A stretch of DNA of 64,000 bases from assembly GCA_905214465.1 (NCBI GenBank), contig CAJMMD010000005.1, positions 1 through 64,000 on the forward strand. The letters run 5' to 3'. The notes under the pieces are model-generated. The model made no database searches. It was not told where the DNA came from and saw only the letters and a program-made list of their open reading frames with translations. Both the position numbers and the translations under genes were made by a program. Numbering within the stretch: the stretch's first letter is position 1; each line of letters begins with the position of its first letter. This DNA is from an uncultured bacterium (GTDB lineage Bacteria; Actinomycetota; Coriobacteriia; Coriobacteriales; Coriobacteriaceae). Shown here piece by piece: positions 16,395-26,161 of the stretch.

Positions 16395-17012
16395 ATGAAC
16401 CGCTTCATCGACATCAACCCGGAGAGGTGCATCGGCTGCGGAACATGCCAGTCCGCCTGTGCCGACGCCCACCGGATGCAGGGTCTTCAGGATACGCCGC
16501 GCCTGGCGCTCGTGAAGACCGGCGGTATTTCGGCCGCCCTTGCCTGCCACCATTGCGAGGGTGCCCCCTGCGCCGAGGTTTGCCCGGTGAATGCCATCGA
16601 GCACGATGGCGATCGCATCCACTTCAAGGAGCAGGAGTGCATCGGGTGCAGGCTGTGCGCCATCGCGTGCCCCTTCGGAGCCATCCATCCCGATGGCACG
16701 TCTATCGCCGGTGTCGCAGGCATGTGCGACCCGACGCCTTCGTATCCTAAGTCCCTGAGCAGCCTGCTTACGTGGGCTCCTGGCCAGTACACCTGCGCTG
16801 TCAAGTGCGACCTGTGCGCCTTCGATCCGGACGGCCCGCATTGTGTGGCGGCGTGCCCCACCAAGGCGCTGACCGTCATGGGCGGCGCGGCCGATCGCGA
16901 GCTCGACGAGGCCAAGCGCCTGCGCTCGATCGAAAACGGTCCGGCCGTCGACGTTACCGCTGTGGCCCAGGGCCTGTCCGAGAAAGCAGAAGGGAGCGTA
17001 AAAAATGGATAG
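16395..17012 (+). CDS. hyfA: Hydrogenase-4 4Fe-4S subunit HyfA
   Basis: 205 residues with four ferredoxin-type cysteine groups (CIGCGTCQSAC, CHHCEGAPCAEVCP, CIGCRLCAIACP, CDLCAFDPDGPHCVAACP). Paralogous to the subunit at 13500. Links formate dehydrogenase with the membrane-bound [NiFe] hydrogenase. ATG 16395 follows GAAAGGAAG. Its stop overlaps the start of hyfB by 8 bases. HycB is an equally good name; I use hyf because the following genes are a complete hyf set. Confidence 0.87.
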   Translation: MNRFIDINPERCIGCGTCQSACADAHRMQGLQDTPRLALVKTGGISAALACHHCEGAPCAEVCPVNAIEHDGDRIHFKEQECIGCRLCAIACPFGAIHPDGTSIAGVAGMCDPTPSYPKSLSSLLTWAPGQYTCAVKCDLCAFDPDGPHCVAACPTKALTVMGGAADRELDEAKRLRSIENGPAVDVTAVAQGLSEKAEGSVKNG

Positions 17013-19023
17013 CATGACGCTGTTTATCGCATCGCTTGCCGTCTCGTGCATCGGTGCGCTCGCCTCGGTTCTGCTGATCAAGGCCGATAATGCCGCCAAG
17101 ACCGCCGGCTGCCTTATCGGCGCCGTCGCCGCGGTGCTTTCGTTTGTGGCCGGTATCCAGGCCGTGCTGGGCGATGTCACGTCGGTCGACACCATCGTGT
17201 TCTTCCCGTTTGCCCATTTCCAGCTGCTGCTCAATCAGCTGTCCGGCCTGTTCGTGGCGCTCATCTCGGTGCTCGCGTTTGCCGGTTCGATCTACGGTCT
17301 CAACTACTTTGATGAGTACCCGGGCAAAAAGGGCCGCGCCGGCTTCTTCTTTAACACCTTCGTGGCGTCCATGATGCTCGTCATCACCGCCGACAACGTG
17401 TTTTGGTTCCTGGTCGCCTTTGAGCTCATGTCGCTGACCTCTTACTTCTTGGTTGTGATCGAGGAGAACGAGAACTCCATCCATGGCGGTTGGCTCTACT
17501 TTGTGATCGCGCACGTGGGCTTTGTGCTCATCATGGCGAGCTTCCTCACCATGACCAACTTCGCCGGCGGCTCGTTTGCCTTTGCGGATTTCCGCGCCAC
17601 GCAGTTTAGCCCCGCGGTCGCATCCGTGTGCTTCGTGCTCGCCTTCTTTGGCTTTGGTGCCAAGGCCGGTATCATCCCGCTGCACGGCTGGCTGCCCAAG
17701 GCACATCCCGAGGCGCCGTCCAACGTGAGTGCCCTCATGTCCGGCGGCATGATCAAGATCGGTATCTTCGGCATCCTCAAGGTGGGCCTCGACCTGCTCT
17801 CCGCCTCGGGCGTTCAGGTCTGGTGGGGTCTTATGGTCATGGTCTTCGGTGCGATCTCGTCGGTTCTCGGCGTGGCCTTCGCCCTGCAGGAGCATGACAT
17901 CAAGCGCCTGCTGGCCTATCACTCCGTCGAGAATATCGGCATCATTCTGCTCGGCGTCGGCGCCTCCATGGCCGCCATGGCGCTCAACTCGGTCGGCATC
18001 GCCGTCCTGGCTCTGATGGCCGCCCTCTACCACACGTTTAACCACGCGATGTTTAAGGGCGAGCTGTTCTTGGGCGCCGGTGCGCTGCTGTACTCCACGG
18101 GTACGCGCAATATGGAGAAGATGGGCGGCCTGCTCCGCCGTATGCCGGCAACGGCCATCTGCTTCCTTATTGGCGCGCTTGCCATCTCGGCCATCCCGCC
18201 CTTCAACGGCTTTGTGTCCGAGTGGTTTACCTACCAGTCGTTGTTTAATGCCGCCATGCAGGGCGACAAGGCCGTCATGATCGTGGCCGTGTTCGCTGCC
18301 GTCGCGCTTGCCATTACCGGCGCGCTGGCCGTCACGTGCTTCGTCAAGGCCTATGGCGTCTCCTTTGCCTCCGCGCCCCGCTCCGAGGCCGCGGCCAATG
18401 CCAAGGAGGTTCCCGCCCCCATGGTGTTTGCGCAGGGCCTGCTCGCAGCCATCTGCGTCGTGCTGGGCATTGGCGCTCCCGTGATCGCGCCCGTGCTGGT
18501 CGATGTCGCCGCGTCCGTGCTGCATCCGTACGGTGGCGTGTTTGCCGCCGAGGGCATGGAGCTCATGAACCAGTACTCCGGCGCTGCCACCTCCACGCCC
18601 GCGATCGCTCTTGCGCTCGTGGTGCTTGTCGGCCTTGCCTGCGGTTATCGCAAGCTCAAGACCGTCGGCAAGGTGCAGAAGTCCCAGCCGTGGGCATGCG
18701 GCTATGCTCCCAACGAGCATATGCCCGTTGTGGCCACGACCTTTGCCTCAGAGGTGTCCTGGTTTATGCAGCCGCTCTACACGCTGCGCGACCGCTGCAC
18801 GGCCGTCTGCTGGTCCATCGCGCACTTCTTCCAGAAGCTCACCGGTGTGGCCGAGGCTGTGGAGCCCGTACCCGACAAGGTTCTCGTCGATGCCCCGCAT
18901 AAGGGTGTCGAGAAGCTTGCCGACCTCGCGACTAAGCTCGAGGGCGGCAACTACAGCATCTATATCTGCTACATCGTCGCGGCACTCGTGGTGTTCCTCG
19001 TGCTCGCCGTGCAAATGGGTTAA
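17005..19023 (+). CDS. hyfB: Hydrogenase-4 membrane subunit HyfB (antiporter-like)
   Basis: 672 residues, many transmembrane segments, in the NuoL/MrpA-type proton channel family. Family landmarks are visible: a helix with a conserved Glu (VAFELMSLTSYFLV), GAKAGIIPLHGWLPKAHPEA and the lysine/histidine helix with HTFNHAMFKGELF. It forms part of the proton-translocating arm of the formate hydrogenlyase. It starts within the hyfA end (AAGGGAG ahead of ATG 17005) and is followed 12 bases later by hyfC. Confidence 0.92.
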   Translation: MDSMTLFIASLAVSCIGALASVLLIKADNAAKTAGCLIGAVAAVLSFVAGIQAVLGDVTSVDTIVFFPFAHFQLLLNQLSGLFVALISVLAFAGSIYGLNYFDEYPGKKGRAGFFFNTFVASMMLVITADNVFWFLVAFELMSLTSYFLVVIEENENSIHGGWLYFVIAHVGFVLIMASFLTMTNFAGGSFAFADFRATQFSPAVASVCFVLAFFGFGAKAGIIPLHGWLPKAHPEAPSNVSALMSGGMIKIGIFGILKVGLDLLSASGVQVWWGLMVMVFGAISSVLGVAFALQEHDIKRLLAYHSVENIGIILLGVGASMAAMALNSVGIAVLALMAALYHTFNHAMFKGELFLGAGALLYSTGTRNMEKMGGLLRRMPATAICFLIGALAISAIPPFNGFVSEWFTYQSLFNAAMQGDKAVMIVAVFAAVALAITGALAVTCFVKAYGVSFASAPRSEAAANAKEVPAPMVFAQGLLAAICVVLGIGAPVIAPVLVDVAASVLHPYGGVFAAEGMELMNQYSGAATSTPAIALALVVLVGLACGYRKLKTVGKVQKSQPWACGYAPNEHMPVVATTFASEVSWFMQPLYTLRDRCTAVCWSIAHFFQKLTGVAEAVEPVPDKVLVDAPHKGVEKLADLATKLEGGNYSIYICYIVAALVVFLVLAVQMG

Positions 19024-19035
19024 GGAGGGGAGAGC

Positions 19036-19962
19036 ATGAACAACATCGTACTTGCCGTTCTGCAGGGCGTGGTCGTTATGGCCGTCGCACCGTTCTTCTC
19101 CGGTCTCGGCCGCGTGATTCGCGCCAAGATGCACAACCGTCGCGGCCCCAGCATCATGCAGGACTACCGCGACCTGGCCAAGCTCTTTGCGCGCCCCGAG
19201 TCCCAGAGCGAGGATGCGAGCTTTGCGCTGCGCATCATGCCGCCGCTGTTCTTCGCCGTCGCCTTTATGCTCGCGATGGGCCTGCCGCTCTTTACGGCGC
19301 AAAGCCCCATCCCGGTCTTTGGTGACGCTATCACCATCATGTACAGCCTGGCGCTCGCACGCTTCTTCTTCGCCCTCTGCGGTGTGGATTCGTCCAACGC
19401 CTACGCCGGTATCGGTGGCGTTCGCGAGCTGCTCATGAGCGTGCTCATCGAGCCGTCCATGCTGCTTGCGCTGTTTGCCGCCGCCCTGGTGTGCGGTTCC
19501 ACCGACATCGCCACTATGGGTCAGCACATCATGACGGGTGCCATCGACGCGCCGGTCGCCGTGATCCTCGCCGGCATCGCCTTTGCGATCGCCTGCTACA
19601 TGGAACTCGGCAAGCTGCCGTTTGACCAGGCCGAGGCCGAGCAGGAGCTTCAGGAAGGTCCGCTCGCCGAGCTTTCCGGCCCGTCGCTCGCCATGGCCAA
19701 GCTCGCCATGTCCATGAAGCAGGTCCTGGTCGTCGCCTGGTTCTGCGCGATCTTCGTCCCCTGGGGCGAGCCTGCAACCGTGGGTGCCGCCGCTGTTCTG
19801 GGCGCGGTCATCTTCCTTGTTAAGTGCCTGGTCGACTTTGTCGTGTGCGGCGTGATCGAGAACTCCTGCTCGCGTTCGCGCTTTAAGGTACTTGGCAATC
19901 AGACCTGGGCCGTCGTGGGCATCGCCGTTCTGGCGTTTGTCTTCGTGGTCGTCGGCGTGTAG
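19036..19962 (+). CDS. hyfC: Hydrogenase-4 membrane anchor HyfC (NuoH-like)
   Basis: 308 residues, about eight hydrophobic helices. A NuoH/HycD-type subunit anchoring the hydrogenase to the membrane arm. Typical motifs: RRGPSIMQDYRDLAKL in the first cytoplasmic loop and ELGKLPFDQAEAEQELQEG in the quinone-site-like loop. Ribosome site AAGGAGGGG. Part of the continuous hyf operon. Confidence 0.93.
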   Translation: MNNIVLAVLQGVVVMAVAPFFSGLGRVIRAKMHNRRGPSIMQDYRDLAKLFARPESQSEDASFALRIMPPLFFAVAFMLAMGLPLFTAQSPIPVFGDAITIMYSLALARFFFALCGVDSSNAYAGIGGVRELLMSVLIEPSMLLALFAAALVCGSTDIATMGQHIMTGAIDAPVAVILAGIAFAIACYMELGKLPFDQAEAEQELQEGPLAELSGPSLAMAKLAMSMKQVLVVAWFCAIFVPWGEPATVGAAAVLGAVIFLVKCLVDFVVCGVIENSCSRSRFKVLGNQTWAVVGIAVLAFVFVVVGV

Positions 19963-19977
19963 GAGAAGGGAGAAACA

Positions 19978-21435
19978 ATGTCATTTGCAGTCAGTCTGTC
20001 CCTTCTCGGCTTGGTCGCTATCGCGGCCCCGATGGTGGCCTCGGTGCTCGTCGCCCTGTTCCCCCGTCCGTACGCCAAGTGGTTCAGCGTTTTGGGTGCC
20101 GCCGTCTCGACGGCCTGCACCATCGCCCTCGCCGCGAATTTCGCCGGCGCCGGCATGCCCGACACGCAGGTCCCCCTGATCTCGTTTGGGCAGACCCTCG
20201 TCATGGGATTCACCTTCGATCGCATGAGCACGCTGCTCGCGCCCGCCTTTGTGGGTATCGGCCTGCTTGTCGTGATCTATTCGATTCCCTATATGAGCGA
20301 GAATAACCGTGAGCACCCCGACGCACCGCGTCGTCGCTTCTACGCGTACCTCGCGACCTTCATCGGTGCCATGGCCGGTCTCGTGTACAGCTCGACCCTT
20401 TTGGGCCAGCTCGTGTTCTTTGAGATCACGGGTGCGTGCTCTTGGGGCCTCATTAGCTACTACATGTCGCCTACGGCCAAGAAGGCCGGCATGAAGGCCC
20501 TGATCATTACGCATATCGGTGCGCTCGGCCTGTATCTGGGCGCCGCCATCGTGTTTGCCCACACCGGCACCTTCGCCATTACCGCGATTGCCGGCCTCGA
20601 CGCCAAGCTCAAGGCTATCGTCCTTTTGCTCGTGCTGTTTGCGGCCTGGGCCAAGTCCGCACAGGTCCCCATGTACATGTGGCTGCCTTCGGCCATGGAG
20701 GCGCCGACGCCTGTTTCGGCCTACCTGCATGGCGCCTCGATGGTTAAGGTCGGCGTGTGCGTGTTCGCGCGTGCGCTCGTCTCTGCCGGCGAGATTCCCG
20801 AGATCGTGGGCTGGGTCGCCATTATCGACGCCATGGTCACGATGCTCTTTGGTTTCCTTATGTACCTGCCGCAAAAGAACATGAAGCGTCTGCTGGCTTT
20901 CTCCACGATCGCCCAGCTCTCCTATGTGTTCTTTGGTCTGGGCCTTTCGGTCTTTGGCAGCCAGCTGGCCTTTGATGGCGCCGTGTGCCACATCTTTAAC
21001 CACGCCTTCGCCAAGACCCTGTTCTTCCTGATCGCCGGTTCGTTCTCCTTTACGCTCGGCACGCGTATGCTGCCCAAGCTTCGCGGCATCGTGAAGAAGT
21101 ACCCGATCTCGGGCGTGGGCTTTGGTGTCGCGGCACTCGCCATTGCCGGCGTGCCGCCCATGAACACGTTCTTCTCGAAGTTCCAGATCATCGCCGGCGG
21201 CTTTTCTGTGGGTGCCGGCAACGTCGCGATTCTGGTACTCGTGTGCATCATGGTTGCCGAGACCGTCGCCACCTTTGCCTGGTTCCTTAAGTGGATGGGC
21301 TATTGCCTGCCCGGCGAGCCGAGCGAAGAGGTCGCTGCGGGAGCCCCGCTTCCCCGCGCGATGGCGTTCGTGTTCATCGTGCTCATCATCATGGTCATCG
21401 TCAGCGGCCCGCTTTCGGCCAGCTGGATCGGTTAG
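19978..21435 (+). CDS. hyfD: Hydrogenase-4 antiporter-like subunit HyfD
   Basis: 485 residues, about 14 hydrophobic helices. Antiporter-like subunit with FEITGACSWGLISYY (Glu helix), AKSAQVPMYMWLPSAMEAPTP and HIFNHAFAKTLFF. Together with HyfB and HyfF it makes three antiporter-like subunits, as in hydrogenase-4 and unlike the single one in hydrogenase-3. Follows hyfC after 15 bases with GAGAAGGGAG before the start. Confidence 0.9.
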   Translation: MSFAVSLSLLGLVAIAAPMVASVLVALFPRPYAKWFSVLGAAVSTACTIALAANFAGAGMPDTQVPLISFGQTLVMGFTFDRMSTLLAPAFVGIGLLVVIYSIPYMSENNREHPDAPRRRFYAYLATFIGAMAGLVYSSTLLGQLVFFEITGACSWGLISYYMSPTAKKAGMKALIITHIGALGLYLGAAIVFAHTGTFAITAIAGLDAKLKAIVLLLVLFAAWAKSAQVPMYMWLPSAMEAPTPVSAYLHGASMVKVGVCVFARALVSAGEIPEIVGWVAIIDAMVTMLFGFLMYLPQKNMKRLLAFSTIAQLSYVFFGLGLSVFGSQLAFDGAVCHIFNHAFAKTLFFLIAGSFSFTLGTRMLPKLRGIVKKYPISGVGFGVAALAIAGVPPMNTFFSKFQIIAGGFSVGAGNVAILVLVCIMVAETVATFAWFLKWMGYCLPGEPSEEVAAGAPLPRAMAFVFIVLIIMVIVSGPLSASWIG

Positions 21436-21448
21436 GAGGTAGAACGAC

Positions 21449-22102
21449 ATGGGTTATTCGATCGTCAACATCCTTGGCGGCCTTCTGATCGTCACGTCCA
21501 CCATGGTGGTCGTCTCCAAGAACATCAAACATGCTATCCGCTGGTATGCGGTGCAGTCGCTGGTGCTCGTGGGGCTTCTCGCCACGCTCGGTGTCACCAC
21601 TGGTGCGCAGGAGCTGCTTATGTGGGCTGGATCTGCCTTTATCACTAAGGTCGTCCTGGTCCCTTACATCCTCAACCGCGCATACAAGAAGATGGGCGAG
21701 CCGAGCGACGCATCGCTCAAGGCCGGCCTTAAGCCTGCGTGGGCCATTTGCATCATCGCCGTGGAGGTCGCGATTTGCTTTGCCGTCGTGACGCAGATCA
21801 GCCTGCCCACGGCCGAGGTCGCAACGCCTGCGCTCGCTATTAGCTTCGCTCACTTCTTTGTGGGCCTCACCTGCATCATCTCGCAGCGCAACATCATGAA
21901 GCAGATCTTTGGATACTGCCTTATGGAAAACGGCAGCCATGTGACGCTCGCGCTTTTGGCCCCCACCGCCCCCGAGATCATCGAGATCGGTATCGCCACC
22001 GACGCCATCTTTGCCGTCATCATCATGTCCATCGTCGTGCGTCGCATTTGGGACGACTCCCACTCGCTCGATGCGCGCGATCTGTCCGAGCTGAGGGGGT
22101 AG
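21449..22102 (+). CDS. hyfE: Hydrogenase-4 subunit HyfE
   Basis: 217 residues with about seven hydrophobic helices. A small membrane subunit matching HyfE in position (between HyfD and HyfF) and size; its N-terminal helices resemble NuoK/MrpC-type proteins. Ribosome site TTAGGAGG. The downstream gene starts 4 bases after the stop. Confidence 0.87.
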   Translation: MGYSIVNILGGLLIVTSTMVVVSKNIKHAIRWYAVQSLVLVGLLATLGVTTGAQELLMWAGSAFITKVVLVPYILNRAYKKMGEPSDASLKAGLKPAWAICIIAVEVAICFAVVTQISLPTAEVATPALAISFAHFFVGLTCIISQRNIMKQIFGYCLMENGSHVTLALLAPTAPEIIEIGIATDAIFAVIIMSIVVRRIWDDSHSLDARDLSELRG

Positions 22103-22105
22103 TCC

Positions 22106-23665
22106 ATGGAAACGTTGATTCTCGCCCTGCTCGCGACTCCCTTGGTGTTCTCGCTGGTCATGGCGTTTTTGCCCAAGAATACGTCCTATAACGTGTTTGC
22201 CGGTCTCAACCTGGTCTCCGTCGCAGCCGTACTGGTGCTGTCGATTATGACGGCCGGTGACGTCCTTACGAGCGGCGAAACCGCGAGCGCTCTTGGCCTG
22301 TGGTTCCACCTCGATTCGCTGGGCGCCATCTTTGTGCTGCTCATCGGCTTTATCGGTTTTCTTACGGGGCTGTTCTCGCTGCCCTATGTAAAGGCCGATA
22401 TCGAGGAGGGCTCCATGCCCGCCGAGCGCGCCAAGCAGTATTTTGCGCTGTTTAGCCTGTTTGTGTTCACCATGCTGCTCGCGTGCCTGTCCAACAACAT
22501 GATCCTCACGTGGGCCGCCGTGGAGGCAACCACGCTTTCCACCGTGTTCCTCGTGGGTATCTACAAGAACAAGACGGCCCTCGAGGCTTCTTGGAAGTAT
22601 GCGATGGTCTGCACCGCCGGCGTGGCCTTTGGCCTGTTCGGTACGCTGCTAATCTACGCCAACGCCGCCGACGTGATTCCCAACGCCCACGAGGCCGCAT
22701 TCCTGTCGTGCGTGCTGCCGTATGCCGACCAGTTCGACCCGATGCTCATGCGCCTCGCCTTTGCGTTTGTCGTGATTGGCTTTGGCACCAAGGCCGGCCT
22801 GTTCCCCATGCACACTTGGCTGCCCGATGCCCACTCCCAGGCCCCGAGCCCTGTCTCGGCCCTGCTCTCGGGCGTGCTGCTTAAGTGCGCCATGCTTGTG
22901 ATCATGCGCTTTTACGGCTTTACCATCCAGGCCGTGGGCGCCGAGTATCCGCAACTTTTGCTGCTGATCGTCGGCACGCTGTCCATTTTGGTGGCGGCAC
23001 TCTCGATGTTTCGCCAGGACGACCTCAAGCGCCGCTTTGCGTACTCGTCTGTGGAGAACGTGGGCGTTATCGCCCTGTGCCTGGGTATCGGTGGCCCGCT
23101 GGGTGTCGCCGCGGCCCTGCTGCACTGCGTGTTCCACGGCTTTACCAAGACGCTTGCCTTCTGCGTGTCCGGCAACATCCAGCACGCCTTTGGCACGCGT
23201 AGCCTGGCCAAGATCCAGGGCGTCGTCGAGGTTGCACCCGCAACCGCCGCGCTCGCCATCCTGGCGCTGCTCGGCCTTGCCGCCTTCCCGCCCTTTGGCA
23301 TGTTTATCTCCGAGTTCTTGACTTTTGTCGCCGGTGTTACCGCCGGCCCCATGTGGCTGGTCGTCGTGGTCGCCCTCGGTCTTACCGTGGCCATCTCCGC
23401 GCTCACCCGTATCGCGCTCAAGTCGGTATTCGGCCATGCGCCCCAGGGCATGGGCAAGCATGAGGCCCCGGCGCTCATGCTTATCCCCGAAATCGTCCTG
23501 GCTGTCATGATCTTGTGGTTTGGCATCGCCACCCCGCTGCCTCTCGTGCACGGTGTGGAGACCGCGACCGGCATCGTGCTCGAGCAGAGCACCGAGGAAC
23601 TTCACGCGACGCCGATGTACCGCGCTGTGTTCGGTACCGAGACCGCTCAGAGCGAGGTGGAGTAA
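22106..23665 (+). CDS. hyfF: Hydrogenase-4 antiporter-like subunit HyfF
   Basis: 519 residues, about 14 transmembrane helices. Third antiporter-like subunit of the complex: AAVEATTLSTVFLVG (Glu helix), GTKAGLFPMHTWLPDAHSQA and the HCVFHGFTKTLAF helix. It has about the length of HyfF. It ends with a hydrophilic C-terminus. hyfG starts 3 bases after it. Confidence 0.9.
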   Translation: METLILALLATPLVFSLVMAFLPKNTSYNVFAGLNLVSVAAVLVLSIMTAGDVLTSGETASALGLWFHLDSLGAIFVLLIGFIGFLTGLFSLPYVKADIEEGSMPAERAKQYFALFSLFVFTMLLACLSNNMILTWAAVEATTLSTVFLVGIYKNKTALEASWKYAMVCTAGVAFGLFGTLLIYANAADVIPNAHEAAFLSCVLPYADQFDPMLMRLAFAFVVIGFGTKAGLFPMHTWLPDAHSQAPSPVSALLSGVLLKCAMLVIMRFYGFTIQAVGAEYPQLLLLIVGTLSILVAALSMFRQDDLKRRFAYSSVENVGVIALCLGIGGPLGVAAALLHCVFHGFTKTLAFCVSGNIQHAFGTRSLAKIQGVVEVAPATAALAILALLGLAAFPPFGMFISEFLTFVAGVTAGPMWLVVVVALGLTVAISALTRIALKSVFGHAPQGMGKHEAPALMLIPEIVLAVMILWFGIATPLPLVHGVETATGIVLEQSTEELHATPMYRAVFGTETAQSEVE

Positions 23666-23668
23666 CGA

Positions 23669-25441
23669 ATGATTGAAACTGAGAACAAGGTGTATGCCCG
23701 TCGCTGCGAGAGCCATGTCGAGGCCCTGCGGCGCGCCGTTCCGGGCTGCATCGAGAAGGTCGAGTGGCAGTGCGAGGACCAGCTGACGATCACCGTCAAG
23801 CAGGACAAGCTGCCCGAGGCCGTCCACTACCTGTATTACGAGCGTTACGGCTGGATTCCCGTGATCATCGGCAACGACGAGCGCAGTCTGTGCGGTCGCT
23901 ACGCCGTGTACTACGTCATCTCCATGGAGGGGGAGGACCCCGGCTGGGTGACCGTGCGCACCGAGGTCGATCCCGCCAAGATGACGTTCCCGTCCGTGAC
24001 GCCGTTCGTCCCCGCCTGCGTGTGGGGCGAGCGCGAGCTTCGCGACATGTTTGGTCTGATTCCCGAGGGTCTGCCCGATCGTCGCCGCCTGGTGCTGCCC
24101 GACGATTGGCCCAGCGGCCTGTATCCGCTGCGCAAGGACTCCATGGACTACCGTTTCCGTCCCGCTCCCGCGAGCGACATGGAAAACTACGAGTTCTTGG
24201 CCGATACCAAGGGCAAGGAGACCACGCTCGTCCCCATGGGCCCGCTGCACATTACCTCCGACGAGCCCGGCCACTTCCGCCTGTTCGTTGAAGGCGAGAC
24301 GATCGTCGACGCCGACTACCGTCTGTTCTACGTGCACCGCGGCATGGAGAAGGTCGCCGAGACGCGCCTGAACTATGACGCCGTGACGTTCCTCGCCGAC
24401 CGCATCTGCGGCATCTGCGGCTGCGCCCACTCGGTGGCCTATGCCGAGGCCGTCGAGCGCGCCCAGGGCATTCATGTTCCGCCGCGCGCCCAATACATCC
24501 GCGCCATCATGCTCGAGGTCGAGCGTCTGCACTCGCATCTGCTCAATATTGGCCTCGCATCGCACTACACGGGCTTCGACTCCGGCTTCCAGCAGTTCTT
24601 CCGCGTCCGCGAGAAGTCCATGGACCTGGCCGAGAAGCTCTCCGGTCACCGCAAGACCTACGGTCTCAATGTGATCGGTGGCGTGCGTCGCGATATCCTG
24701 GCCGAGCAGAAGCTTTCCACGCTCACGACCATCCACCAGCTGCGCTCCGAGGTCACCGAGCTCGTCGACGTCTTGCTCTCCACGCCCAACTTTATTGAGC
24801 GTACGAGTGGCATTGGCATCTTGGACCGCAAGATCGCACGCGATTTCTCGCCGGTCGGCCCGCTCATGCGTGGCTCGGGCTATGCCCGCGACGTGCGTTT
24901 TGACCATCCCTTCGACGGCTACGCCGATCCGGACGTCCAAAAGATGCACGCCGCCACGGCCGACACCTGCGATGCCTTCGGCCGTACCGCCGTTCGCATC
25001 CAGGAGGTCTACGATTCGATCGACATGATCGAGACCATGCTCGAGAACTGCCCGTCGGGCCCCATCCTCACCACGGATTGGGAGTACACCCCGCACAAGT
25101 ACGCCATCGGCGCCACCGAGGCGCCGCGCGGCGAGGATGTGCACTGGGCGATGCTCGGCAACAACCAGAAGTGCTACCGCTGGCGCGCCAAGGCCGCCAC
25201 GTACAGCAACTGGCCGGTCCTGCGCTACATGTTCCGCGGCAACACCGTGGGCGACGCGGCGCTGATCGTCGGTTCGCTCGACCCGTGCTACTCCTGCACC
25301 GACCGCGTGACGGTGACCGATGTCGCCGCCAAGCGCGACCACGTGCTCGACAAGGAGCAGTTCGAGAACGTCTGGCGCGACAAGTCGCCGCTTGCGGGCG
25401 AGGGCACCATGGCCGCTCCGCTCGATGAGGAGGCGCTCTAA
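23669..25441 (+). CDS. hyfG: [NiFe] hydrogenase large subunit HyfG/HycE
   Basis: 590 residues. Catalytic subunit making H2, fused as in HycE: residues about 1-170 are NuoC-like (30 kDa), the rest NuoD/[NiFe]-like. Ni ligands are seen as RICGICGCAH (C247, C250) and DPCYSCTDRVTV (C540, C543). All four are Cys, not Sec. The tail after C543 is about 47 residues, longer than the peptide usually removed by the maturation protease; the HycI-like protease is encoded at 27526. Belongs to the same operon. Confidence 0.94.
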   Translation: MIETENKVYARRCESHVEALRRAVPGCIEKVEWQCEDQLTITVKQDKLPEAVHYLYYERYGWIPVIIGNDERSLCGRYAVYYVISMEGEDPGWVTVRTEVDPAKMTFPSVTPFVPACVWGERELRDMFGLIPEGLPDRRRLVLPDDWPSGLYPLRKDSMDYRFRPAPASDMENYEFLADTKGKETTLVPMGPLHITSDEPGHFRLFVEGETIVDADYRLFYVHRGMEKVAETRLNYDAVTFLADRICGICGCAHSVAYAEAVERAQGIHVPPRAQYIRAIMLEVERLHSHLLNIGLASHYTGFDSGFQQFFRVREKSMDLAEKLSGHRKTYGLNVIGGVRRDILAEQKLSTLTTIHQLRSEVTELVDVLLSTPNFIERTSGIGILDRKIARDFSPVGPLMRGSGYARDVRFDHPFDGYADPDVQKMHAATADTCDAFGRTAVRIQEVYDSIDMIETMLENCPSGPILTTDWEYTPHKYAIGATEAPRGEDVHWAMLGNNQKCYRWRAKAATYSNWPVLRYMFRGNTVGDAALIVGSLDPCYSCTDRVTVTDVAAKRDHVLDKEQFENVWRDKSPLAGEGTMAAPLDEEAL

Positions 25442-25442
25442 T

Positions 25443-26159
25443 ATGCTGAAGCTTTGGAAGGTCAACGCCAAGGCCGGCGACGCGACGGTCAAGTACCCGT
25501 TTGCGCCGTTCCCCACCAACAAGGACATGCGCGGCAAGCCCGAGCACAACGCGGAGCTCTGCATCGCCTGCGGTGCCTGCGGCGTGGCGTGCCCGGCCGA
25601 TGCCATTCGCATGGACACCGACCTTGCGGCCGATACCATCACCTGGTCGATTGACTACGGTCGCTGCATCTTCTGTGGCCGCTGTGAGGAAGCCTGCCCC
25701 ATGGAGGCCATCAAGCTCACCGAGGAGTTTGAGCTGGCCGTCATGAGCAAGGACGACCTCACCAGCAAGAGCGTCTATACGCTCGAGCATTGCTCGCGTT
25801 GCGGTAAGCCGTTTGCCCCGCACAAGGAGATCGACTACGCCAAGCGCCTGCTGCAAAAGGCCGGCGGCATGGAGGCCATCCAGGCTGCCCGTACCGTTGG
25901 TATGTGCCAGGAGTGCAAGCGCGAGCTCGACGCCCTGCGCGCCGCCTCGGCCGTAAAGACCGGTAACGCGCGCGGCATGGCTGCCATCGAGACGCTTGCG
26001 TCCGGTGAGCCCCAGGGCCCCGGCATGGAGTATCTGGGCGGCCACGGTGTGAATCCGGAGTATATCGACCGCGAGCTCAACCCCGATGCGCCCGAGATTC
26101 CCGCCGGTCCTGCGCCGGTCGAGGGCATCATCATGGATTTTGAAACGAAGGAGGAGTAA
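25443..26159 (+). CDS. hyfH: Hydrogenase-4 ferredoxin subunit HyfH
   Basis: 238 residues. Two ferredoxin motifs, CIACGACGVACPADAI and CIFCGRCEEACPMEAI, as in NuoI/HycF. The C-terminal half carries an extra Cys pattern (CSRCGKPF and CQECKR) that could bind zinc or another cluster and makes it longer than HycF (about 180). ATG 25443 lies 1 base after the hyfG stop. Confidence 0.9.
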   Translation: MLKLWKVNAKAGDATVKYPFAPFPTNKDMRGKPEHNAELCIACGACGVACPADAIRMDTDLAADTITWSIDYGRCIFCGRCEEACPMEAIKLTEEFELAVMSKDDLTSKSVYTLEHCSRCGKPFAPHKEIDYAKRLLQKAGGMEAIQAARTVGMCQECKRELDALRAASAVKTGNARGMAAIETLASGEPQGPGMEYLGGHGVNPEYIDRELNPDAPEIPAGPAPVEGIIMDFETKEE

Positions 26160-26161
26160 CC

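Noticed and set aside
16954..18720. 588-codon minus-strand frame opposite hyfB
   Set aside because: His/Asp/Gly-rich shadow of a membrane protein gene.
23669..25441. Selenocysteine in the hydrogenase large subunit
   Set aside because: All four nickel ligands are encoded as Cys and no in-frame TGA occurs.
22649..25642. 997-codon open frame on the minus strand
   Set aside because: It lies entirely antisense to hyfF-hyfG-hyfH, whose products carry clear motifs. Its translation is low-complexity and rich in His/Arg/Gly, typical of a high-GC shadow frame.
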